A stretch of DNA of 64,000 nt, taken from the NCBI RefSeq assembly GCF_009730915.1, contig NC_052475.1, positions 21,448,285 to 21,512,284 on the forward strand, written 5' to 3'. The notes beneath the pieces were generated by a model. That model was not told the DNA's origin. It saw nothing but the letters and a program-made list of their open reading frames with translations, and made no database searches. This DNA comes from Dioscorea cayenensis subsp. rotundata (Eukaryota > Streptophyta > Magnoliopsida > Dioscoreales > Dioscoreaceae). Of the stretch, positions 34,693-44,761 are shown piece by piece. The number at the start of each line of letters is the position of its first letter. The first letter of the stretch is position 1. The translations under genes were made by a program, and so were the position numbers.

Positions 34693-35910
34693 CTAAGGAA
34701 AAGTTAAAGTGGGCTTATATATGAATAGATCATAAAAGCGAAATAAACGATGAGTTATTCTGGGGACGTTAGAGACAGTTAATCCGGGGGCGTTAGAGAC
34801 AATATTCTCATGCAGTGCTTCGTTCATAAGATTATATGACAAGAACTTGTCCCAACTATTAAAAAATAGTTTATCATCCTCTCTTCTCTTCCCTCGAAAC
34901 ATGTTTAGTGACCAGAAGTAATCATCATATAGAATTGTTTCCCAATTTTCTTCAATAATACCATCATATTCAAAACCCAAATTATAGAAATTTAGATGAT
35001 ATAATGTAGACCATTTTGAAAAATCTTCAGCAAGCTCTAAAATATCACAAACCAAACTCGGATAATCTTCAGACACAATAACATGTAAATGATCTCGAGA
35101 CTCCCCAAAATATAAGGGATAAAGTTGGCTTCTTCCATCTCTATCTGACACCTGTATTTCCCGCCATTTATAACTTTTAATGTTGAAAGACATTATAACT
35201 AAATTATCACTATCAGTTAACACTGAAATCCAATTAGCAGATCCATTCCAAAAGACTCCCGGTTTATCTAAAAATCGACCCTGATGAATGAAAGGCTTTC
35301 CACAATTTTCCCACTTACCAATTTTGAAAGAATATAAGCTAACATGACACCTTGTTGTATAATCTTCCAGGGAAACATAATTTAGCATGAGAACACAGTT
35401 ATCAGAAATCAATAGCATGCTTTGAGGGTAAGGTAGAGGAAAGTTCAATCCAGGTTCTGGCATATGAATTTGTTTGAAATCCATAGTAATGAAATTATAT
35501 AGATAATAGAAACTACTCCTGTCTGAAAGTACATTGAGTCGGTATAGCAGCAGACCATCCCAATAACTAACGTTAATTGCACATATCTCCGAGGGAGCAC
35601 GAGTGATACTCATGGTTTGTTCTAACATATTGGAGAAATTGGGATCACGGAGTGGGTATGTAATCAGTTCATCATCTACGTTGAGTGAGGAATAACTGGA
35701 ATAAGCTCCGACAGTAAATATAATTTCTGAGACGGCATGTTGTTGATCACGTCGGCATGTGTGAGTGAAGATGAAATACGGATCGGAGATGACTGAGTGC
35801 CATAGTTTACACACGCTTTTGAATCTTAGCACTGATCGAATTGGAAGCCAAGAAATTACTTCCAGCATGAGATCAGCATTGGTTGCAACCATATTTTTCA
35901 TTGTTGCCAT
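34693..35910 (-). CDS. F-box protein with F-box-associated domain, gene 2 (405 aa, intact)
   Basis: Intact paralogue of the gene at 19615-20811, with roughly 60 % of positions alike by eye. The F-box at residues about 13-49 (LMLEVISWLPIRSVLRFKSV, CKLWHSVISDPYFIFTHT) is nearly identical. The FBA-like part keeps MDFKQIHMPEPGLNF, VFWNGSANWISV, YKWREIQV and FGESRDHLHVIVSED. The C-terminal parts are most divergent, as expected if substrate contacts evolve fast. Start at MATMKNMVATNADLMLE; a second Met at residue 4 is possible. Likely an SCF-complex substrate receptor; target unknown. Confidence 0.9.
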   Translation of the reverse strand: MATMKNMVATNADLMLEVISWLPIRSVLRFKSVCKLWHSVISDPYFIFTHTCRRDQQHAVSEIIFTVGAYSSYSSLNVDDELITYPLRDPNFSNMLEQTMSITRAPSEICAINVSYWDGLLLYRLNVLSDRSSFYYLYNFITMDFKQIHMPEPGLNFPLPYPQSMLLISDNCVLMLNYVSLEDYTTRCHVSLYSFKIGKWENCGKPFIHQGRFLDKPGVFWNGSANWISVLTDSDNLVIMSFNIKSYKWREIQVSDRDGRSQLYPLYFGESRDHLHVIVSEDYPSLVCDILELAEDFSKWSTLYHLNFYNLGFEYDGIIEENWETILYDDYFWSLNMFRGKRREDDKLFFNSWDKFLSYNLMNEALHENIVSNAPGLTVSNVPRITHRLFRFYDLFIYKPTLTFP

Positions 35911-36519
35911 ATGGAGAGCTACTACGTACGTACACTTGGATGCAATTCAGTGCATGCCTTGTATATATAATTGTAAATAACTGAGATTGGAAAAAATAAA
36001 ATGAGATTAGAAAAACCACGTTTGTAATTATTTTAAACTGAGATTGGAAAAAATAAAATGAGATTAGAAAAAAAAAAAACCACATTTGTAATTTATATGG
36101 GGATACATAATATTTCAAATGCACCTTCTTTAATGATTTTTCACAACAATCTCATCTTACTGATTTATTAAATAATTATGTCAATAAATAATGAATCCCA
36201 AATACTAAATAATTTCAAGAGAAACTTCCTCACATGACATTACAAAAAGTAGATAATTTACAACCAAAACGAATGATATATTTTAAAGATAAATATATAT
36301 GGTTTTTAAAAAAAAAAAATTCAGTAAGAATTCAATTATCAAAATACATAAGCAAATAAAACTATAAAAGCAAAAACGTAGAAACAATATAGTTTTTTAT
36401 AAAGGTCTATTTAATTACAATTATTTACTTTTGAAAATTTTAATATTTAAATAAAAAAATATATATAGAATTAAATGCAAACAAACTCAAATGATAAATA
36501 ATTAAAGTTCTTTATTATT
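35911..36519. other. Upstream region of F-box gene 2 and duplicated AT-rich flank
   Basis: Near the ATG the ACTTGGATGCAATTCAG phrase is shared with the other F-box promoters. An internal direct repeat ACTGAGATTGGAAAAAATAA with AATGAGATTAGAAAAA occurs at 35980 and 36038. Segment 36240-36470 is repeated at about 49610-49830. Confidence 0.55.
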
Positions 36520-36699
36520 GTTGAAATGACAGCTTTCAATTTTCTTCTCAAGCTCTTAACGAGAATACATAAGCAATATACATAAACTTAGATAACAAAG
36601 AAAATAGCTATTATATAATTAGGTCCTAGGAAAAGTCAAAGTGGGTCTACAAGAGAATATGCCAGGAAAACAATACCCCATTCAAGAAAATCTCAAACA

Positions 36700-37103
36700 T
36701 GTTATAAACAAATATTTTTAATGGATGCCTACTGTAGCAATTTTACTGTAGCAGCCGGCATTACTATAGTAACTTCTAGATATCACTGTAGCAGCCGCAA
36801 CATTGTAGCAGCCGCCCATGTGGTACTGTAGCGGCCGCCGGTACTGTTACTATTCCACCAACCAGGGTATTTTGGACCGTCGGATCGAATCGATCCTGGC
36901 CGTTCATTCAACTCTTGTAACCTTATAAATACCCCCTCATTTTGTATACTTTGATATAAAAGAAAAGAGAAGAGAAAGAAAAGAGAGAAATAAAAGAAGA
37001 AAGAAGAAGAAGTTAATTCTTCAAGGTTTTTGGGTTTTGGTAAATACTCTGGTTCTCTATTCTTATTACTATCTTTACATTTATAACATATATATTCTTA
37101 ATA
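36700..37103 (+). repeat. 5' LTR of copia element 1
   Basis: 404 bp. The first about 150 bp hold several TACTGTAGCA-like motifs. A TATA-like CTTATAAATACC lies near 36922-36934, followed by purine-rich GAA/AGA sequence. Confidence 0.92.
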
Positions 37104-37680
37104 CGTTATCAGCACGAATTTGCTCATATGATTTTAATTTTCTTTAGCTTATCTAATATATATGTTATATATGTGGAACCCATTTCTAACACTGAATGCA
37201 AGAAGGTTCGACAGGTAATATAATACTAGCAAACCATACATTTTATTTAATACATAATTTCAGTTTTTCTTAGAAGCATACATAAAAAACATACAGTACT
37301 AAAGCCACTAAGGCTAATATTACCATTACTTTTAAAATAAACAAGAAATAATAATATTATTATTACAATGAGGTTTACTATCAAATCCAAATCTTCTAGT
37401 ATAATCTTCCCCAAGTCTGCCATGGTAAGCCTCAGATCCCGGCAATCAGGTAAAAACTCCACCGGCGAACCTCCGACCCTTTCTCTTCTCCGCCGGCCCG
37501 TCATCTCTTCCCCGTCGGCCCTCCTCCGCAGCTGGTTTTTTTTTTTCGGATTTCTCCGCCGGCCGGCCTTTCTTCGTCGGCCCCCTACTTTCTTCTCTCC
37601 CTTATCTTTACTTCTTCTTCCATTTTAACTTATAATCACTTTCAAACAAATTTTAATTCCCAATGCTGCAATAATTGCAG

Positions 37681-37780
37681 TGTATGAACAGTACCGTATA
37701 CATGAATAGTACCGTACATGAACAGTACCGTATACATGAATAGCATCATACATGAACAGTACCGTATACATGAACAGTAT
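37681..37780. repeat. Minisatellite in the copia 1 leader
   Basis: Units of ATGAACAGTACCGTATAC repeat about five times between the primer-binding site and gag. Confidence 0.85.
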
Positions 37781-37849
37781 AGATGATTTATGTTTTATTA
37801 TGTACTCTCTATTCTAATTACATGTTGTATTATTATTTTGAAGAGAAAA

Positions 37850-40800
37850 TGGCAAATATTGCAAAAATAGAATTTGAGGCCCTTTCAAATCTCGGGGAGC
37901 AATTATATATCCTGGAGCCTCGATATCAAGCTCCATCTGAAAGCAAGAAACCTAAGTAAAACTATTGAGGCTAATAACAATGAGCCTAGTGATAACAAGG
38001 CGAAGGCCTTAATATTTATAAGGCATCATATTGATGATGGCCTGAAGAATGAATACTTGACCATTGAGGATCCACGGGGAATTGTGGTTATCCCACGAAA
38101 GAGAGATTTGAACATCTCGGAATGGTCTACTTGCCCAAAAGCACGCAATGATTGGTCAAGCCTCGGGGTTTCAAGATTTTAAAAGCGTCAGAGAATATAA
38201 TTCCGAGCTATTTAAAAATTGTTTCAGATTGCCTCTCGTGGAGAAAGCGATGTGATGAAGGAATGATGCTCGAGAAAAACATTTACAACATTTCACGCAT
38301 CGAAATGTTATATTACAACAACAATATAGAGAAAAAGAATTTTTACAAAAATTCTCTGAATTAATTTCTTGTCTCCTTGTGGGCGGAGCAAAACAATGAA
38401 TTGTTGATGCGAGAATCATCAATCTCGACCATCCGGATCGGCACTGCTTGCCGAGAAATTAATTTTTGGGCAAAGAAGATGGGCGTGGTCGCGGTGCTAG
38501 TTTTAAAAAAACCGCGGTGGGACGAGGAAATTATCGTGGTCGAGGGACTACGCGGTCGTGGTGGGGGCGAAATAATATCGGACCACGCGATAATAGAATT
38601 GATGTACATTAGCGAAGCAACAAAAGCCACAAGATGGGGTTAGAGACAAAGAAAGATACATGCTATCGTTGTGGCTCGGAAGGTCGTTGGTCCGAAATTT
38701 GCGGGACCCCAAAACATTTTGTCCATCTTTACCAAGAATCACTTAAAAACAAGAAAGGTAAAGATATTGAGACAAATTTTGCTGACAACCCCATAGTTGA
38801 TCCAATTGAGGATAATTCCATAAATAATTTAAATGTAACTGAAAATACATATTTAGATATGTCAGATTTCCTTATAGACTAGTTTGTAATATGTCTTTAT
38901 GTTTTTATTAAATTATGTTTTTCTTCTGTTTTGTTAGAATATGGCTGATGATGAATGCATTATTGATTGCGGGACAACGCATACTATTTTGACAAGAAAA
39001 ATATATTTTATATCCTTATCAATGAGAAAGGCATGTATAGCCACAATAGCAGGGTCATCAGACCTGGTTGAAGGTTCTGGAGAAGCAGCATTGATGTTGC
39101 CAAATGGGACATCCTTGCAGATGAAAAATGCTCTCTATTCCCCTAAGTCTAGGAGGAACCTTTTAAGCTTTAAAGATATACGTCATAATGGATATCATTT
39201 AGAGACGGTTGATAAGGAAGGAAAAGAATATCTTTATATTACACAAGTCATTTCATGCCAAAAACGTGTACTTGAAAGCTTTCCCTGTATATCCTCAGGA
39301 TTATATTTTACACGTATTAAAGTGATGGAATCACATACGGTATTAACCCGGAAGGTTAATGACCCAGAGATATTTAAAATATGGCATGAAAGACTTGGAC
39401 ATCCGGGTGCTATTATGTTGCGCCGGATTATTACTAGTTCTCATGGACACCCACTAAAGGATTATAAAATCCTAACACATAATGAATATGCATATTCAGC
39501 ATGTTCAATGGGAAAGCTAATAACCAGACCTTCTATAACAAAGGTGACTGATGAATCTCCTAAATTTTTAGAAAGAATATAAGGAGACATTTGTGGACCA
39601 ATATATCCATCATGTGGACCATTTAGGTATTTTATAGTTTTAATCGATGCATCGACTAGATGGTCCCATGTTTCACTTCTGTCTACAAGGAATGTAGCAT
39701 TTGCAAGGTTATTGGCACAAATTATCGGGGCTTAAAAGCACAATTTCCAGATTATCCCATAAAGACAATTCGTCTTGATAATCTTTGCTGAATTTTCATC
39801 AAAAATCATTTTATGATTATTGTATGGCGGTTGGAATACATGTTGAGCATCCAGTAGCTCATATGCATACCCAAAATGGGTTAGCGGAGTCATTAATTAA
39901 AAGACTCAGATTATTGCTCAGTCCAATGTTATTAAGGACGAAAGCGCCTACAAGTGCGTGGGGTCATGCTATTTTGCATGCTGCAGCTTTAATACGGATC
40001 CGACCCACTGCATGTAATTCATATTCACCACACCAACTTGTTATGGGTAAAGAGCTCGATATTTCATATATAAGAATATTTGGTTGTGCGAGTATATGTG
40101 CCAATACCACCACCAAATCGTACAAAAAAATGGGTCCATAACGCAGACTTGGTATATATGTTGGTTATGATTCCCCTTCGATTATACGATATTTAGAACC
40201 ATTAACGGGGGATGTATTTCTTTGCAAGATTTGCGATTGTCATTTTGATGAATGCATCTTCCCCTGCATTAGGGGAGAAATGATTACTCAAAAATGAGCC
40301 AAAAGAAATTGATTGGAATGCATCACGATTACATACATATGATCCTCGTACCAATGAATGTGAACTTGAAGTTCAAAGGATCATTAAATTGCAAAAATAT
40401 TGTAAATGAAATACCGATGCATTCATCGATACTAAAATGGTAACCAAATCATATATACCAGGTGCTAATGCTCCTGCAAGAATTGAGATTCCTAAGAATC
40501 CATTGAAAAGAAAATCAAATAGAAAAATAAAACCACGACAAAAAAAGCGTGGAAGACCAATTGGTGCCAAAGATTCGACTCCTAGAAAAAGGAAGCAGAA
40601 AAGATAAAGATAAGGATCTCCCATGTGAAAAAGGGAGAGGAAATTATAAAAACCCTCGAGAACAAGTTAATGAAGAATCAATGGGGGATGATATTTACGA
40701 AAAAATGTTGAAAAATTCAATTTGCTATGTAGATGATGGTCAAAGATTGAATCGGCATGAGACCGAAAATAAATGATATATTTATCTACAATGTGGCTAC

Positions 40801-42489
40801 AGATATAGAAATAAATACTAATAATGATCCAGAGCCACGATCTATTGAAGAATGTCGACAAAAAAATGATTGGCCAAAATGGAAAGAAGCTATCCAGTCG
40901 AGCTAAATTCCCTATCAAAAGCGTGAGGTGTTTGGGCCGATAGTGCCAACACCGGAAGGGATAAAAACCGATCGGTTATAAATGGGTGTTTGTGAGAAAA
41001 AGAAATGAAAAATAATCAAATTATGAGATACAAAGCAAGACTCGGGTTGCTCAAGGTTTTTCTCAAATGCCTGGTATTGATTATGAAGAGACATACTCTC
41101 CTGTAATGAATGGAATTACTTTTTGATTTTTAATTGCCATGGCAGCAAATAATAAATTAGATATGCGAGTTGATGGATGTTGTCACGAGCATATCCGTAT
41201 GGATTACTTGAAAATGACATATATATGAAAAATCCACGAAGGATATAGAAAAACAAACATTACAAATAATCATCATTTATACTCTATTAAATTACGAGAG
41301 ATCTCTTTATGGGTTAAAACAATCCGGGACGGATGTGGTATAACCGTCTCGGTGAATATCTTATAAAAAGAAGGATACCAAAATGATAGTATATGTCCAT
41401 GTGTGTTTATTAAAAAGTTATACTAACGGTTTTGTTGTGATAGCAGTATATGTGGATGATTTAAATCTTGTAGGCACTCCTTTTGAAATTGCAACTGCAG
41501 CATCATATTTGAAAAAAGAATTTGAAATGAAAGATTTGGGAAAGACCAAATTACGTCTAGGGTATACAAATCGAGCACTTATCCTCGGGGAATATTTGTG
41601 CATCAATCAACCCTATACTGAGAAAAGGTCTTTGAAGAGATTCAATATGGAGAAGGCTTATCCACTGAAAGTACGCATGATGGTCGTCCAGAACTCTTGA
41701 TGTTCGAGAAAGATCCATTTCAGCCCACCGGAAGAAGGAGAGATCATTCTTGGTCCGGAAACTCCATATTTAAGTGCAATCGGTGCATTAATGTATCTTG
41801 CAAAATAATACGAGACCGGATATAGCTTTTTGCGATGAAATCTTCTAGCAAGATACGAGTTCTACACGCGACACGAAGACACCGGAAAGGAATAAAAAGA
41901 TGTGCTACGTTATTTACGAGGAACTACGGATCCGGGTTTTATTCTATCGACATGAGTCTTCATCCAACCTCACGAGTTTTCTTGATCTTTGGGTATCCGT
42001 CGATCCTCATAAAGGGCGATCTCGGGATCGGATACATGTTTTTCTTACAATGGTACGACTATCTCATGGCGTTCCACAAAACAAACTCTTACTGACTACT
42101 TCATCAAATCATGCTGAAATTCTAGCTCTCCATGAAAGCAAGTCGTGAATGCCAATGGTTACGATCTATGATTGGGCATATCTGATCATCCCGCAAATTA
42201 CCATCGAGTAACAACAAATGCTACAGTAATTTATGAAGACAACAATGCTTGTATTTCTCAAATACAAGAAGGTTATATTAAAGGTGACAGAACGAAACAT
42301 ATATCACCAAAATTTTTCTACACTCATGATCTCCAGAAAGAAGGCGATATAGAAGTTCAAAAGATTCAATCCAGTGAGAATCAAGCTGATCTATTCACAA
42401 AATCACTTCCTAAGTGCATTCACCAAAGACTTATATACAAAATCGGGATGAGAAGACTTAAGGATGTAAGTACTTCTGATATGAGTTAA
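37850..42489 (+). pseudogene. gag-pol remnant of copia element 1
   Basis: Gag begins near 37850 (MANIAKIEFEALS) and continues, after a shift, with SNYISWSLDIKLHLKARNLS. The nucleocapsid knuckle near 38655 reads CYRCGSEGRWSEIC and lacks the usual His. The protease at about 38950 has IIDCGTTHTIL (DSG changed to DCG). The GAG-pre-integrase block has HERLGHPGAIMLRRI (about 39390). Integrase continues to 40140. The RT block at 41440-41560 includes AVYVDDLNLVG, keeping the YVDD motif. RNase H ends near 42489 (HISPKFFYTHDLQKEGDIEV). At least ten frame changes or stops interrupt it. Confidence 0.88.
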
Positions 42490-42711
42490 AAGTTATTTAT
42501 TTGAGGGGGAGACTGTACTCTTTTTCCCTTCGCCAAGGTTTTTGTCCCAATGGGTTTTTCCAAGGCAAGGTTTTTAATGAGGCAGTAACCCTCAAATGTG
42601 CCAAGGATAGTGTACTCTTTTTCCTTAGCTAGGTTTTTATCCCATCGGGTTTTTTTCCTAGCAAGGTTTTAACGAGGCATATCCTTTTGGTCGTAGAGCA
42701 TCCAAGGGGAG

Positions 42712-43119
42712 TGTTATAAACAAATATTTTTTTAATGGATGCCCTCATCTGTAGCAATTTCATCGTAGCGGTAGGCATTACTATAGTAACTTCTAGATAT
42801 CATCGTGTAGCATGAACATCGTAGACAGCCCATGTGGTACTCATGTAGCGGCCGCTGATCATGTACTATTCCACCAACCAGGGTATTTTGGACCGTCGGA
42901 TGGAATCGATCCTGGCCGTTCATTCAACTCTTGTAACTTTATAAATACCCCCTCATTTTGTATACTTTGATATAAAAGAAAAGAGAAGAGAAAGAAAAGA
43001 GAGAAATAAAAGAAGAAAGAAGAAGAAGTTAATTCTTCAAGGTTTTTGGGTTTTGGTAAATACTCTGGTTCTCTATTCTTATTACTATCTTTACATTTAT
43101 AACATATATATTCTTAATA
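42712..43119 (+). repeat. 3' LTR of copia element 1
   Basis: 408 bp; near-identical to the 5' LTR from the CCACCAACCAGGG phrase onward but clearly different in the first about 150 bp. Confidence 0.92.
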
Positions 43120-43150
43120 AAACATTAATTGTTTTGTCCATAAGATTATA

Positions 43151-43899
43151 TGCCTCAATCTTTTTGTGACCTGTTGGGCTTCAATCAACCAAATGTCACC
43201 TGATTGAAAACAGAATGGAACAGCAGCAGGCCAATAAATTCAGATCTATATCAACTTGTGAGGAATACTCTGATATAAGCTATAACTGCAGCAATTTGTA
43301 GTGAGAATAAGCAAGAAATCAGAACAGCCATACACAAACAATGAACACCCAATCTTAACGTGGAAAACCCCATCAAATCGAGGGTAAAAACCACAGGACG
43401 TCCAAGCCCACCAAGAAATGCTCCACTAGATAATTGGGTGTACAAAACCTCTCCAAATATAGTACAAAACAGAGTACTAATCAGGAGATTAAATACATCA
43501 ACAATGAAAGAGATTCAAGAACAAAGAGAGGAAAGAATTCACCAATATTGATCTGCAGTTCGAGGCTCAGATCTCCTTCTGCAGAGCTCAAGTCGAGAAT
43601 CTGACCGTTCAGATTTTAGAACAATGTCTTGCCAGACTCCACACCAAATTTCAGCACGATCCGATGGTGAACAAGTGAGAATCGTGCAGAAATGTAATTC
43701 AGCCAAACTGTCTGAAAAACCTGCAGAAAAACCCAGTGTTGTGCCCTTCCTTTTCTCCTCTTTTCTTTTCACTCCGTCTCTCTCAGTTTTTCCATACAAC
43801 CCCTTAATCCTTATGAGCCAAAAACACTTAATGGCTTGGTCCAAAGACTTGGGCTTTTTCCACATAGGAGGGAAGCCCAAATAACCCAACATTCCAACA
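43151..43899 (-). mobile_element. Solo LTR inside F-box pseudogene 3
   Basis: 749 bp beginning TGTTGGAATGTTGGG and ending ATTGAGGCA on the minus strand (TG...CA rule met). Flanked by TATA on both sides (43147-43150 and 43900-43903). F-box homology stops and resumes exactly at its borders. No internal coding region; probably left by recombination between two LTRs. Confidence 0.8.
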
Positions 43900-44761
43900 T
43901 ATAATAGTTTATCATCTCTCTCATGCAGTTCCTCGGACTATGCTTAGTGGTCAAGAGAAAGATGCACGATACGGAAAAATACATTTTTTTTTAACAAAAT
44001 AAAATCTTCTTTAATATCTATATGATATAAAATAGACCATTCCGAGAAATCTCTGGCAAGCTCTAGAATATCCAAAGACAAACAACAATGATCTTCCGAC
44101 ACAATAACATGGAAATGATCTCTAGACTCTCCGAAAAATAGGGGATAAAGTGTTTTTTTTTTTTTTGCCAATTTTATTTTTCGGTATCTATAACTTTTAA
44201 GGTTGAAAGACACTATCACTAAATGATGGTTATGCTTGGAGGAATATGAAATCCAATTAGCCGAACCATTCCAAAAAAACACCCGTCTCCATCCAAAACC
44301 AACCTGCATGAATAAAAGATTTCCCACAATTCTTCCACTCACCCGTTTCGGAAGAATACAACTTAACCAAACACTCTAATTTATTATCTACCAGGGTAAC
44401 AAACTCTAACATGAGTGCACAATTATTTGGAATCAATAGCATGCTTTGATGAGAATGGTACTGTTGACGTTTATAATCAAAGCTCAACTCAGGTTTTGGA
44501 GTAGGAATTTGTTTGAAATCCATTGTGATAACTATAACCACTAAAGCCTTAAAAATCAACAAATAACTAATTTAAATATTTAAATCTAAGATATCATAGT
44601 CAAATTAAAACAAACATTATTATCTCAACACCCTCCCTTAAACTTATGTTTATCTCATAAGTTTAAATATTTTAAATTATCTCCCTTGCATGAATCTAGA
44701 AACACCAATTAATGCCTTGAGCCTGTGAAAAATAGCTATTTTGAGAGGTTTTGTAAATAAA

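Larger units (their letters stand above)
36700..43119 (+). mobile_element. Full-length Ty1-copia LTR retrotransposon, degenerate (element 1)
   Basis: LTRs at 36700-37103 and 42712-43119, both starting TGTTATAAAC and ending ATTCTTAATA, are flanked by AAACA duplications (36695-36699, 43120-43124). Just inside the left LTR is CGTTATCAGCACGA (primer-binding region); before the right LTR is the purine tract CAAGGGGAG (42703-42711). Coding order on the plus strand is gag, protease, integrase, RT, RNase H, i.e. copia order. All reading frames carry many stops and small indels, so it is inactive. It sits inside F-box pseudogene 3. Confidence 0.93.
36520..44532 (-). pseudogene. F-box gene 3, broken by two LTR insertions and truncated
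   Basis: Pieces on the minus strand run 44532-43904, then 43146-43125, then 36694-36520. The first piece contains MDFKQIPTPKPELSFDYK, CLVKLYSSETGEWKNCGKSF, FFWNGSANWISY and FGESRDHFHVIVSED, homologous to the middle of F-box genes 1 and 2, with a frameshift near 44275. The second is the short IMYNLMD-like stretch around 43135. The third encodes the last residues FSCRPTLTFPRT and a stop at 36620. A copia element (36700-43119) and a solo LTR (43151-43899) separate the pieces. The F-box itself and the N-terminal half are missing where the antisense copia element begins. Confidence 0.8.

Noticed and set aside
40373..40624. Minus-strand open frame of 83 codons in copia element 1
   Set aside because: Antisense of the integrase-RT linker region; no domain.
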